A stretch of DNA of 64,000 bases from Anaeromyxobacter oryzisoli (lineage in GTDB: Bacteria; Myxococcota; Myxococcia; Myxococcales; Anaeromyxobacteraceae), in contig NZ_JALCZA010000003.1 in NCBI RefSeq assembly GCF_022690765.1, positions 1-64,000 on the forward strand. Direction: 5' to 3'. Made by a program: the position numbers and the translations under genes. This document shows, piece by piece, positions 1 through 8,250 of the stretch; position 1 is the stretch's first letter; every line of letters begins with the position of its first letter. Under the pieces are notes generated by a model. That model was not told the origin of the DNA. It made no database searches and saw only the letters and a program-made list of their open reading frames with translations.

Positions 1-3000
1 GGCGCGCCAGCACCTCGGGCGCGGTGGGATCGTCCGGCTCCGCCGTCACCCGGCCGTACGCGTCGCGCGCGGCGTCCGGGAGGCCCCAGGCCTCCGCGAT
101 CCGGCCGAACACGTACCAGTCGGACGGGCCGGGCGCGGCGCGCCCCTCCGCGTCGAGGGACTCGAGGAAGACCTGGCGGGCCTCGCCGGCCCGGCCGAGG
201 GTCGCGAGCACCGCCGCGAGGGTGTTCAGGTCGGCGTGGTCGCGCTCGCCCGAGGTGGCGCGCCGGGCCCACTCGAGCATCTCCTTCGCCGGCGCGGGCC
301 GGTACAGCTCGAGCCAGGCGGCGTTGTTGTAGATGATCGGGGTCGCGCGCCCCGCGTCGATGGCGAGTCGCCAGGTCCGGGCGGCGGCCTCCGGGTCGCC
401 GAGGTGGGTGTAGGCGCTCCCCACCACGCCGATCACCTCCGGATCTCCGGGGAGGCGCGCGAGCATCGCCGCGGCGGCCGCGTCGAGCTCCGCGCGCCGG
501 CCGAGGTTGTCGAGGGCCATGACCTTCGCGCCGAACGCGTCGCGCGAGGCGGGATCGGCCGCGAGGAGGTCGTTCGCCGTCTCGAGCACGTCGCCCCAGC
601 GCTTCGCCCCGGTGTAGGCCCGCAGGAGGGCGAAGCCGAGGGCACGCCGCTCCTCCGGGACCGTGGTCGCGGCGCGGGCGGCGACCAGGAGGGACGCGGT
701 CCGCGCCGTCGGGTCGGACCAGGCGAGGAGCGCCGCCGCGGCGCGCCGGACGGCCGGGGCGGACGCCGCCGCGCCGGGCTTCCAGAGCGCCGCGTGCAGC
801 CCGGCCGGCGACGCCGGATCGCCGACGGCGCCGGGGAGCGTCTCGCCCGCCCAGTCGAGCCAGCGGCGTGCGCCCTCCAGGTCGCCCTTTGCCGCACGCC
901 GGAGCGCCTCCTCCCCGAGGATCGGCCAGGCGGAGTCGGTAGCGACGATCCGGAGGTCCTTCCCATCGCGGACCGCGAAGATCGCCGGCGGGTGCTCGGC
1001 GGCGGAGCCGGGGAACCGGAGCCGGAGCCGGAGCCCGACCTTCGGATCGCCGTCCCGCAGCAGCTCGACCTTCGAGAGGGTGAGGTCGAGGAAGACGTCC
1101 GCCGGGATCCCGGCCCCGACCGCGCGGCGCACCGCCTCGACCGACGCCTGGGCGCCGTCCTCGAGCAGCTTCACCAGGTCGGCGGGGAGCCCGCCGCGTG
1201 CGAGGAGCGGATCGAGGTTCTTCGCCGGCTCCCCGGGCGCGACGGCGGCGACGAAGGCCCGGCGCACCAGCCGCTCGACGTCGTCGCCCCGATCCCGCAG
1301 CGCCTCCCAGCGGCGGATCCCCTCGAAGGCCTCCGCCTGCTGGCGGAGCTCGGCGGCGTTCGGGGCGCCCTGGGCCGCCGCGGCGACGAGCCCCGGGGCG
1401 GCGGCGTACGTGCGCGCGCCGGCGAGCAGCCGGGCCGCCTCGCGGAGCGCCTCCCGGCGCCCCTCCCCGAGCGCGCGCGACTCCTCGTCCGCGGCGTCGG
1501 CGCCGCGCTGCGCGCCGACGGCGGCGAGGAGGGCGGCGTCGCGGGCCGCCGCGCCCGGCCGCGCGCGGGCGGGGGGCGCGGCGGCGGCGGCGCCGCGCTG
1601 CGCGCCGCCGGCGGCGCGGAGGGCGGCGTCGCGCTCCGCGGAGCGCGGCAGCTCGCGGGCGAGGGCCTCGGCGTCGGCGAAGCGGCCGGCCGCGAGGAGC
1701 ACCCCGAGGTGCCCCTCGCCGGCGCTCCGGTCGTCGAGGTCCACGCGGATCGCCTGGTACTCGGCGATGGCCTCGTCGAGCCGCGCGCCGCGGCCGAAGC
1801 GCGTGCCGTCCGGCGCGTGGGCGAGGAGCTCGGCGAGGACCGCCCGGCCTCCCGCGTGGTCCGGGTCGAGCGCCTTCGCCTGCCGGTACGCGGCGAGGGC
1901 GCCCGCGTGATCGAAGCCGGGGCCGTGGTACCGCCCGATCGCGTCGTGCTCGAGGGCGTAGCCGAGCACCCGCAGCGCCCAGGCGCGCTTCGGCTCGAGG
2001 GTCACTGCCGTCCGGGCCTCGGCGACCGCCGCGTCGCGGTAGCCGAGGTGGAGGAGCGCGAGGGCGAGGTGGAGGTGGTGCAGCGCCTCCTGGGGATGCA
2101 GCGCCGCGAGGCGCCGCACCTCCGCGAGCGCCTCCGGCACCTTCCCCGCGGCGAGGAGGGCGGCCCCGGTCCGCTCGAAGCGCACCCGCGGGTTCCGCCC
2201 GGCGATGATCGCCCGCGCCCGTTTGCCCAGCGCGTCGGCGTCGGCGGGCGAGAGGCGCCGCCCGCCCGTGTCGAGGCGGAAGGTGACCGTGACCGTGCCG
2301 TCCTTCTCGAGGGCGTACGCCTGGGTGAAGCGCGCCGGCCCGAAGCGCTCCTCCGAGCCGGCCGGCAGCGGCCGCGCGCGAAACCCGTCCGGCGGGACGA
2401 GGCGGTATACGACCTCCGAACGATACGGTATCCCGAGGAGCAGGTCGGCCTTGCGCGCGGGCGGCTCCTTCGCCTTGCCGTGATCGCCGTCGTCGCCCGG
2501 GGCGTGCGCGCCGAGGAGCGCCGGTGGCAGGCCGTCGAAGACCTGGTCGGGCGCGACCGGCACGTCGGCCTCGTCGTCCTCGGTCTCCGCGACCGCGGCG
2601 CCCGTCGCCTCCACGCGCGTCCGCAGCGGCCGCCCCGGATCGTCCTGCCCCTCGACGGTCGCCGAGACGAGCTCGTCGGCGCCGAAGACGTCCTTCGCGT
2701 ACTTCTCGTGCAGCTCCTCGCCGCGATCCGCCGGGATCCGGTCGCGCGCCGCCCGCTCCGCGGCCGCGAACGCGCCCCGGAGCTCGCGGGTCTCGACCAC
2801 GCGCCCCTTCCCGATCTCCGGGAGCCGGACCTCCCGCACCGTGCGAGAGAAGTTGTCGGCCGGGCCGCTCTCCGGCGTGCGCACGAGGTCCTTCACGCCC
2901 TTCCCCGTGACGAGGGCGAGGCGCCCCTCGACCTGCGGCGGCAGCGCACCGGGCGGGGAGTACGGCGCGGTCGCGTCGATCCAGACGGGCGGCGCCCCCT

Positions 3001-4153
3001 CGACCCGCACGATGGCGTGATCGAACTGCGAGATGCCGGGCAGCGCCCGGTCGAGGTCCCGCCAGTCGGATCGCACGAGCGCGAGGCGCGCCTCGATCCC
3101 GGCCGCGCGCAGGAGCCCCACGACGAGGAGCGAGAGATCCTTGCAGTCGCCGTAGCGGCGCTTCAGCGTCTCACCGGGCGGCGTCGGCACGATCGCCGCC
3201 TGCCCGAGCTCCAGCCCCGTGTAGCGGACGTTCGCGTGGACCCAGGCGAGGATCCGGCGGATCGCCTCGGCGCGCGCCGGCTTGCCGCCGCCGAGCGCCG
3301 CGCGGAGCTCGGCGGAGAGGTCCGCGCCCCGGAGCTGCCGCTCCCAGATCGCGCCGTAGCGCTCGGCGACGTCCTGCCAGGAGCGCCCCCACCCGAAGGC
3401 GAGGTTGGGCGCGAGCGGCACGTCGCGCGGCGCGTTCGGCTCGACGGGCGGCGTCGCCGGGACGTCGCGGCGATCCACCGAGATCGTCCGCACGCCGTCG
3501 CGCACCTGCTCGACGGGCTTCACGCCCTCGCCGCGCGCCACCCAGCGGAGCGGGAGGGCGGCGGGCGCCTGCACCGTGACCCGGACGTGCCGCACCGGCG
3601 AGGGCTGGGCGAGGTAGAAGCGCGTCGAGGTGCCGCCGTCGAACACGGGCGCCTCGTCCCGGATCACCGTGACGAGCTCGACGACCGAGCCGACGCGCAC
3701 GCCCGGCAGCGGTCCGGCGAGGACGCGACGATCCGTGAAGGTCTCGTCGCCGTCGTCGCCCGCGCCGCGCTCGGTGAGGGTCGCCGGATCGAGGACGTGG
3801 ACCTCGCCCTTGGCGGTGACGATCCGGGCGCGCACGTCGGGCCGGGCCTGGTGCCACGGGGCCCAGCTCCGCTCCACCCGCGCCCAGGCGCGGGCGGCGT
3901 CGAGGGTGAGGACGCGGTACACGACGCGGTGGGTGACGGTGGTCGCGCCGCGGGCGTCGAGGCGGTACGCGCCCTCCTCGAGGAGGAGGTCGAGGCCGGC
4001 GTTCTTCGGCGGCGTGAGCGCGCTGGCGGCGGCGAGGAGCGCGCCGGGATCCGCGCCGAGCGCCGGTCCGTCCCACGGCTCGCCGGCGTGGGCCGGGGCG
4101 GCGGCGAGGGCGAGCGCCGCGGCGGCGATCGCGAGGGAGAGGCGCTGTGGCAT
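1..4153 (-). CDS. DUF3857 / transglutaminase-like / TPR protein, 3' end beyond window
   Basis: Exported multidomain protein, 1384 codons visible and still open at the left edge. The ATG gives a clear signal peptide (residues 1-23, ending AHA/G). Residues about 45-230 match the DUF3857 pattern that precedes bacterial transglutaminase-like domains. The transglutaminase core follows with a plausible Cys-His-Asp triad: Cys in YGDCKDLS near 335, His in FDHAIVRVE near 379, Asp in VWIDATAP near 392. From about 650 onward the protein is alanine-rich helical repeats of TPR type. Such proteins are usually envelope-associated; whether this one cross-links, hydrolyses or merely binds peptide is unknown. 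It is the leftmost gene of a minus-strand pair with the cation exporter, separated by 117 bases. The long open frame on the opposite strand is a composition artefact. Confidence 0.88.
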   Translation of the reverse strand, partial: MPQRLSLAIAAAALALAAAPAHAGEPWDGPALGADPGALLAAASALTPPKNAGLDLLLEEGAYRLDARGATTVTHRVVYRVLTLDAARAWARVERSWAPWHQARPDVRARIVTAKGEVHVLDPATLTERGAGDDGDETFTDRRVLAGPLPGVRVGSVVELVTVIRDEAPVFDGGTSTRFYLAQPSPVRHVRVTVQAPAALPLRWVARGEGVKPVEQVRDGVRTISVDRRDVPATPPVEPNAPRDVPLAPNLAFGWGRSWQDVAERYGAIWERQLRGADLSAELRAALGGGKPARAEAIRRILAWVHANVRYTGLELGQAAIVPTPPGETLKRRYGDCKDLSLLVVGLLRAAGIEARLALVRSDWRDLDRALPGISQFDHAIVRVEGAPPVWIDATAPYSPPGALPPQVEGRLALVTGKGVKDLVRTPESGPADNFSRTVREVRLPEIGKGRVVETRELRGAFAAAERAARDRIPADRGEELHEKYAKDVFGADELVSATVEGQDDPGRPLRTRVEATGAAVAETEDDEADVPVAPDQVFDGLPPALLGAHAPGDDGDHGKAKEPPARKADLLLGIPYRSEVVYRLVPPDGFRARPLPAGSEERFGPARFTQAYALEKDGTVTVTFRLDTGGRRLSPADADALGKRARAIIAGRNPRVRFERTGAALLAAGKVPEALAEVRRLAALHPQEALHHLHLALALLHLGYRDAAVAEARTAVTLEPKRAWALRVLGYALEHDAIGRYHGPGFDHAGALAAYRQAKALDPDHAGGRAVLAELLAHAPDGTRFGRGARLDEAIAEYQAIRVDLDDRSAGEGHLGVLLAAGRFADAEALARELPRSAERDAALRAAGGAQRGAAAAAPPARARPGAAARDAALLAAVGAQRGADAADEESRALGEGRREALREAARLLAGARTYAAAPGLVAAAAQGAPNAAELRQQAEAFEGIRRWEALRDRGDDVERLVRRAFVAAVAPGEPAKNLDPLLARGGLPADLVKLLEDGAQASVEAVRRAVGAGIPADVFLDLTLSKVELLRDGDPKVGLRLRLRFPGSAAEHPPAIFAVRDGKDLRIVATDSAWPILGEEALRRAAKGDLEGARRWLDWAGETLPGAVGDPASPAGLHAALWKPGAAASAPAVRRAAAALLAWSDPTARTASLLVAARAATTVPEERRALGFALLRAYTGAKRWGDVLETANDLLAADPASRDAFGAKVMALDNLGRRAELDAAAAAMLARLPGDPEVIGVVGSAYTHLGDPEAAARTWRLAIDAGRATPIIYNNAAWLELYRPAPAKEMLEWARRATSGERDHADLNTLAAVLATLGRAGEARQVFLESLDAEGRAAPGPSDWYVFGRIAEAWGLPDAARDAYGRVTAEPDDPTAPEVLAR

Positions 4154-4270
4154 GGCGGGCTCGAGGTGCTGGGGAACTGTCCCCTGGGGCTGGGGCTCCG
4201 GGGAGGCGCTCCCATTGTGGAGCGGAGTCGCCCCGCGCGCCAGCGCCACGCGCCGCCGATCGTGCGGCCG

Positions 4271-4846
4271 CTACGCGCTGCCGGCGCCCGTGGCCGCCGC
4301 CCACAGCGAGGCGGCGCCGAAGGCGAAGAACAGCGCGGCGGCCGCGTAGCGGATCCCCTTCGCGCCGACGCGCTGCGAGAGCCGCTCGCCCAGGACCACC
4401 GCGAGGCCGTCGGTGATCAGCATGCCGAGGGTGGTGCCCGTCGTGACGAGCAGGATCGAGCCGTAGCGCGCACCGAGCGCGACCGTCGCGAGCTGCGTCT
4501 TGTCTCCCATCTCCGCGAGGAAGAAGAGGACGGTCGTGGTGAGGAACGGCCCGTACCGTCCCGGGCCGTCCTCCTCGTCGAGCGTGTCGGGCCGCAGGGT
4601 CCACAGGCCGAACAGGACGAAGGTCGCGCCGAGGATGGCGGCGAGGAGGTGCGGCGGGACGCGGGCGGAGACGAAGGCGCCGGCCGACGAGGCGAGGGCG
4701 TGGTTCGCGAGCGTCGCGACGAGGATCCCGCCGAGGATCGGCCAGGGCCGGCGGAAGCGGGCGGCGAGCGAGAAGGCGAGGAGCTGCGTCTTGTCGCCCA
4801 TCTCGCTGGCGGCGACGAGGAGGAACGATGCGAGGATGGCCTGCAT
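4271..4846 (-). CDS. TMEM165/GDT1 (UPF0016) family cation exporter
   Basis: Integral membrane protein of 191 residues, the usual length for the family. It has the diagnostic duplicated motif EMGDKTQ at residues 15-21 and 112-118, each in a hydrophobic helix, so it is an internally duplicated antiporter-like fold with about six or seven membrane segments. Family members export Mn2+ or Ca2+ in exchange for protons. Bacterial homologues are often controlled by the yybP-ykoY manganese riboswitch, but I do not see that riboswitch's signatures upstream. The gene diverges from the YwiC-like gene across a 188-base gap containing two compact hairpins. The family call is firm; the transported ion is inferred from homologues. 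Confidence 0.9.
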   Translation of the reverse strand: MQAILASFLLVAASEMGDKTQLLAFSLAARFRRPWPILGGILVATLANHALASSAGAFVSARVPPHLLAAILGATFVLFGLWTLRPDTLDEEDGPGRYGPFLTTTVLFFLAEMGDKTQLATVALGARYGSILLVTTGTTLGMLITDGLAVVLGERLSQRVGAKGIRYAAAALFFAFGAASLWAAATGAGSA

Positions 4847-4935
4847 GAGTGGGTGGGACCTACAGGACGCGAGGGGACCAGGTCAATCGCCCGCCGGACG
4901 CCCGCGCCGCGCGCGCGACGAGATTTGGTGAGGGT

Positions 4936-4977
4936 GCACCGAGCCTTCGGTGCCGGGGGCCCGCCCAGCCGGGCGGC
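4936..4977. promoter_or_regulatory. Tandem hairpins in divergent intergenic region
   Basis: Two perfect short hairpins lie back to back. GCACCGA (4936-4942) pairs with TCGGTGC (4947-4953) over a four-base loop, and CCGCCC (4961-4966) pairs with GGGCGG (4971-4976) over AGCC. They sit between divergently oriented genes, so they cannot be terminators of either. They could lie in a 5' leader (attenuator or unknown switch) of the cation exporter or of the YwiC-like gene. Function is unassigned. Confidence 0.4.
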
Positions 4978-5034
4978 TCCCGCGAAAACCCGCGCGTTTG
5001 CCGCTGGCCGCGTCCTTGCTAAGGAAGGGCGAGC

Positions 5035-5844
5035 ATGACGACGACGTCCGCCCAGCTCGAGACGGCGAAGCCCCGCGGTCGCTCCCTCCTGCCGCACGAG
5101 CACGGTGCCTGGGGCCAGCTGGCCATGCCGCTGCTCACCGCGCTGGCGATCGGCCGGCCGGCGGCGGGCTCGCTCCTTTTGACGGCGGCGATCGTCCTCG
5201 CCTTCGTCGCGCACGAGCCGCTCCTCGTGGTGCTCGGGCAGCGCGGGTGGCGGGTGCGGCAGGAGGACGGCGCTCGCGCGCTCCGGTGGCTCGTCGCGCT
5301 GGCCGTGCTCGCCGCGGTCACGGGGCTCGGCGGCGTGCTCCTCGCGCCGCCCGCCGCGCGGCTCGCCCTGTTGCTCCCGGCGGGGCTCGCCGCCGCGGTG
5401 GCCTGGCTCGTCCACGCGCGGCGCGAGAAGACGACCCTGGGCGAGGTCGTGGTGGCGGCCGCCCTCGCCTCGGCGGCGTGGGCCGTCGCGCTCGCGGGCG
5501 GCGCCGCGGCGGAGGCCGCCCTCGCCGCCCTCCTCGCCTGGATCCTCGCCTTCGCCGCCGCGATCCTCGGAGTGCGGGTGATCCTGGTGCGGGTCCGCTC
5601 GAAGGGAGCGGAGGACCCCGGGCGCCGCAACGCGGTCCTCGCGGCGCTGCTCGCCGTCGGCGCGGCGGCGCTCTCCTGGGCCGGGCTCCCCGTCGCCGTC
5701 GCGCTCGCGACGCTCCCCACCGTGGCGCTCTCCATCGTGATCTGCCTGGCGCGCTTCTCGCCGAAGCGGCTGCGCGAGCTGGGGTGGGCGCTGGTGGGCT
5801 CCTCGGCGGTGACCCTGGCGATCCTCGTCGCGGCGCTTCGCTAA
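5035..5844 (+). CDS. YwiC-like family membrane protein
   Basis: Protein of 269 residues with the YwiC family signature LLPHEHGAWGQ (residues 18-28) followed by about seven or eight hydrophobic helices. The start is supported by a strong ribosome binding site (AAGGAAGGG, about 5 bases upstream). The molecular function of the family is unknown. It stands alone on the plus strand, divergent from the cation exporter. Its stop codon lies inside the left arm of a cloverleaf-like inverted repeat, which may act as its transcription terminator. Confidence 0.8.
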   Translation: MTTTSAQLETAKPRGRSLLPHEHGAWGQLAMPLLTALAIGRPAAGSLLLTAAIVLAFVAHEPLLVVLGQRGWRVRQEDGARALRWLVALAVLAAVTGLGGVLLAPPAARLALLLPAGLAAAVAWLVHARREKTTLGEVVVAAALASAAWAVALAGGAAAEAALAALLAWILAFAAAILGVRVILVRVRSKGAEDPGRRNAVLAALLAVGAAALSWAGLPVAVALATLPTVALSIVICLARFSPKRLRELGWALVGSSAVTLAILVAALR

Positions 5845-5900
5845 ACGAGGGTTCGCGATTCGCGAACACCTTCGGTGTCGCGCCTCGCGCCCTCGTTTAG
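5841..5900. repeat. 60-base cloverleaf-like nested inverted repeat
   Basis: Outer arms CTAAACGAGGG (5841-5851) and CCCTCGTTTAG (5890-5900) are perfect 11-base inverted repeats. The 38 bases between them consist almost entirely of three successive hairpins: TTCGCGATTCGCGAA (5852-5866), CACCTTCGGTG (5867-5877) and CGCGCCTCGCG (5879-5889). Only one base is left between the last two. The whole can therefore fold as a four-way junction. It includes the stop codon of the YwiC-like gene (TAA, 5842-5844). It is too short for a tRNA. It may be a terminator, a REP-like element or the mark of a small mobile element. Confidence 0.75.
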
Positions 5901-6115
5901 CGCCAGGTTGCACGGGGACTGCGCCCCCGCCCCGTCCACCCTGAGCTCGTCGAAGGGTCGCCGGGGCCCCACCCCTGGCTCCGCGGGGCCCACGCGCGCT
6001 GGCGCGCGCTGTCCCGCGGGGAGGGGCGCTGCCCCTCCCCACCTGCGGTGGGGCCCCTCCCCGATGTCCGTTCTCGAATCATGATGGGCGGTTTGGCGCG
6101 AGGCCCGCGCGGGGA
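5901..6115. other. Highly structured non-coding spacer
   Basis: No convincing gene. It contains the hairpin ACCCT...AGGGT around TGAGCTCGTCGA (about 5938-5958), of a kind I recall as abundant in many proteobacterial intergenic regions. It also has a GCGCGC-type palindrome near 5993-6009 and a very strong hairpin GGGGAGGGGC/GCCCCTCCCC with a three-base loop (6018-6040), followed by further C-rich repeats to about 6063. These lie between a plus-strand and a minus-strand gene that converge, so one or more of them probably serve as terminators. Confidence 0.5.
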
Positions 6116-6793
6116 TCACCGCGGCGCCGCGAGCGGCCGCCGCCCTCGGAGGAACTGGAGCGCGATCACGGGGGCGAGGAGGGCGAGCGCGTAGCCGGCG
6201 CGGCCGAGGCCGGGCGTCGCGAGGGACAGATCCGCGGCCCCGTGGAGCGCGGCCGCTGCCGCGAGCCCGGTCGCGACCGCGAGCACCGCCCGGCGGCGCC
6301 CGCGCCCCGCGGCGGCGGCGATCCCCATGCCGAGCGGCGCGGCGAGGATCGCGTGCGCGGCGGGCGCGAGCAGCGCACGCGCGAACGGGGCCGGGGCGGC
6401 GAGGCCGGGCAGCGTCGCGATGGACTCGAGGGCGGCGAAACCCGCCGCGACGCCGACCGTGGCGCCGAGGATGCCGCCAGGGCGGTCCGTTCGGACCACC
6501 GCGAGGGCGATCCCCGCGAGCTTCGCGCTCTCCTCGACGAGGCCGATCACGACGGCGAGCACCGCCGCGCGACGGCCGCCGGCGAGGAGCGCGCTCCAGG
6601 ACACCTCGAGCCCCGCGCGGACCAGGACCTCGTACGCGCCGAGGGCGATCCCGAACGCGGCGGCGCCGCCCAGGAGGGCCCGGAGCGCCGCGCGCGGGGC
6701 GCCTGCCGGGGCGCGCCACGCGGCGAGCATCGCCCACGCCCCGGCCGAGAGCGCGCAGGCGCATACGAGCGCCGGGTCGAGCGCGAAGGCCAT
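6116..6793 (-). CDS. PrsW-family intramembrane metalloprotease-like protein
   Basis: Multipass membrane protein of 225 residues from the ATG at 6793. The longer frame upstream begins inside a dispersed repeat and is unlikely. All PrsW-type motifs are present: EESAK (87-91), FAALE (119-123), a helix His at 147, and HGAAD (184-188, HxxxD). These are the predicted metal ligands and catalytic residues of glutamic/metallo intramembrane proteases of the PrsW group, which cleave membrane-anchored anti-sigma factors. No sigma/anti-sigma pair is visible nearby, so the substrate is unknown. The ribosome binding site is weak. Confidence 0.75.
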   Translation of the reverse strand: MAFALDPALVCACALSAGAWAMLAAWRAPAGAPRAALRALLGGAAAFGIALGAYEVLVRAGLEVSWSALLAGGRRAAVLAVVIGLVEESAKLAGIALAVVRTDRPGGILGATVGVAAGFAALESIATLPGLAAPAPFARALLAPAAHAILAAPLGMGIAAAAGRGRRRAVLAVATGLAAAAALHGAADLSLATPGLGRAGYALALLAPVIALQFLRGRRPLAAPR

Positions 6794-6864
6794 CCGGGCC
6801 GAAGCTGGAGACCGGGGCCGCGAGGGTGAAAGTGCCTGGCCGGTGCGAGCGCGGGGTCGGGAGA

Positions 6865-6990
6865 ACCGAACCCGAACCCGCATGCGAACCCGCCCCCGTC
6901 AGCCGGGTCCCGTCCCGTGGCCCGACGATCCGACGGAACACGGTCCAGGGGACACGGGAGGCGGGAGGCGGGCACGGGGAACACGGTGAC
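6865..6990. repeat. Dispersed GC-rich intergenic repeat, copy 1
   Basis: Begins with a GAACCC-type hexamer run (CGAACCCGAACCCGCATGCG), continues through GTCCCGT..GTGGCCCG and ends in GGCACGGGGAACACGGTGACG. It is closely similar in order and sequence to copy 2 at 7009-7135 and to copies near 28.3 and 60.0 kb. It holds no gene and occupies most of the gap 6794-7262 together with copy 2. Confidence 0.7.
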
Positions 6991-7008
6991 GAGCACGCGG
7001 GACGTCAT

Positions 7009-7135
7009 CGAACCCGAACCCGCACGCGAACCCGCCCCCGTGAGCCGGATCCCGTCCCCGCGGTCCGACGGTCCGACGGAACACGGGCCAGGGGGCACGG
7101 GGAGCGGTGACGGAACACGGTGCCGAGCACGGGTT
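7009..7135. repeat. Dispersed GC-rich intergenic repeat, copy 2
   Basis: Same architecture as copy 1, starting with CGAACCCGAACCCGCACGCG. A 29-base segment (7093-7121, beginning GGGCACGGGGAGCGGTGACG) is identical to 28418-28446 in the copy between the receiver and PAP2 genes. The two tandem copies differ at scattered positions, so this is an old duplication rather than an assembly artefact. The repeats are not regular enough for CRISPR. Confidence 0.7.
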
Positions 7136-7262
7136 GGCGGTGCGTCCCCGACGTACCTCCGCCGACCACGGCCCTTCCCGCGGCGCGGGACACCGGAATA
7201 CAAAAGATGGGATCGCTCGTCCTCTCGGCGCCGCTGCTCGCGCCCGTTCACCGGAGGTTCAC

Positions 7263-8108
7263 ATGCGCCCGCTCCGCACCGCCGCCCTCGCCGGCCTCGT
7301 CGCCACCGCCGCCGCGTGCGGCGGGGCCCGCACGGTCCCGCCCCCCCCGCCGCCGGCCATCGCGATCGACCCGCCGGTCCTCCGCGCGGAGGCGCTCCTC
7401 CCGCAGGCGATCGACGCGTACGGCGTCACGTTCGCGCTCACCGGCCGGATCGAGAACCCGAACCCGCGCTCGCTCCAGGTGGCGCGCTTCACCTACGCCT
7501 TCGAGGTGCTCGGGGCGCGCGTCGGCGCCGGCCAGGTCTCGAGCGACCTCGTGCTGCCGGCGAGCGGGGCGGTCCCGGTGATGGTCCCGGTCCGGCTCCG
7601 CTGGACGGACGTCCCGGGCTTCCTCGGCGTGCTCGCCACGCAGCGGTCGCTGCCCTTGACGGCCCGCGGGACGGCGCGCGTCCGGGTCCCGGGCGGCCAG
7701 CTGGACCTCCCCTACGCGCTCGACGGGAGCGTGGTCCTGCCCAGGCTGCCCGCCGTCGCGCTGCGCGGCGCGGTGGTCCGCGAGTCGAACCTCTTCCAGA
7801 CGGTGGTCGAGGTGCGCGTGGACGTGACCAACCCCAACCCCTTCCCGCTCCCCACCGGCCAGCTCGCGTATGACGTGTCCCTGAACGGCGTGTCGGTGGC
7901 CGAGGCCTCGAAGCAGTCCCTCGAGGCGGTGCCGCCGGAGGGCACGACCACCATCGTCCTGCCGATCCGGTTCTCGACCGTCGGCGCGGCCGCGGGCGCC
8001 CTGTCCGGCGCGATGCGCGGCAAGACCGAGGTCGCGCTCACCGGCCGCGCGGGCTACGGCGCGCTCGAGATGGTCCTCGACACCCACGCCGAGCTCGTCT
8101 CCCGCTGA
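7263..8108 (+). CDS. LEA type 2 (LEA14/WHy) lipoprotein
   Basis: Predicted lipoprotein of 281 residues. The ATG at 7263 has a good ribosome binding site (GGAGG, 5 bases upstream) and gives a lipobox LVATAAAC with the lipidated Cys at 19. Two copies of the LEA_2/WHy fold follow, roughly residues 36-150 and 165-275, each with the characteristic NPNP turn (ENPNPRSL and NPNPFPL) and alternating beta strands. Bacterial relatives are envelope proteins linked to desiccation or stress tolerance, often of unknown partner. It stands alone between the dispersed repeats and the genomic island. An upstream extension of the frame lies in repeat DNA and is rejected. Confidence 0.82.
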   Translation: MRPLRTAALAGLVATAAACGGARTVPPPPPPAIAIDPPVLRAEALLPQAIDAYGVTFALTGRIENPNPRSLQVARFTYAFEVLGARVGAGQVSSDLVLPASGAVPVMVPVRLRWTDVPGFLGVLATQRSLPLTARGTARVRVPGGQLDLPYALDGSVVLPRLPAVALRGAVVRESNLFQTVVEVRVDVTNPNPFPLPTGQLAYDVSLNGVSVAEASKQSLEAVPPEGTTTIVLPIRFSTVGAAAGALSGAMRGKTEVALTGRAGYGALEMVLDTHAELVSR

Positions 8109-8214
8109 CGGCACCCGCTCGCGTCGTGGGCGTGCCTGGAAGCCTGAGCGTTCATCGGATCGTCCCCAGCCCCGCCTCCGCGCTGCGAAGGGCCCGAAGG
8201 AGACGCCCTGAATT

Positions 8215-8249
8215 CCCTTGTTTCGGGACCAAGGCGTCGCAGGTTCAAA
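8215..8249 (+). other. Left half of a split tRNA-Pro(CGG)-like attachment site
   Basis: The sequence reads as a tRNA 3' half: anticodon arm CTTGT/TTCGGGA/CCAAG (loop with CGG anticodon, one mismatch at the stem base), variable loop, then T-stem GCAGG and T-loop TTCAAA. It then breaks off into unrelated sequence at 8250. No matching 5' half (D arm) is seen upstream. The missing T-stem/acceptor part appears at 13621-13639. It lies immediately beside the integrase remnant, as expected for an attachment site. Confidence 0.5.
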
Positions 8250-8250
8250 C

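Noticed and set aside
4171-4184. GGGGAACTGTCCCC dyad between the first two genes
   Set aside because: A short five-base-arm palindrome in GC-rich DNA; similar motifs are common in such genomes and nothing else supports a function here.
4847-5034. yybP-ykoY manganese riboswitch before the GDT1 gene
   Set aside because: I looked for its GGGGAGUAG-type and loop signatures on the minus strand and did not find them; only two simple hairpins are present.
236-5038. 1600-codon open frame on the plus strand
   Set aside because: Its product is a Arg/Gly/Glu-rich string without domains. The opposite strand encodes recognisable transglutaminase/TPR and GDT1 proteins. It is a GC composition artefact.
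5841-5900. Cloverleaf as a tRNA gene
   Set aside because: 60 bases with no T-loop, D-loop or anticodon-loop consensus and an 11-base outer stem; too short and wrong geometry.
6865-7135. Tandem repeats as a possible CRISPR array
   Set aside because: Only two long irregular copies with internal hexamer runs, no short identical repeats with equal spacers and no cas genes.
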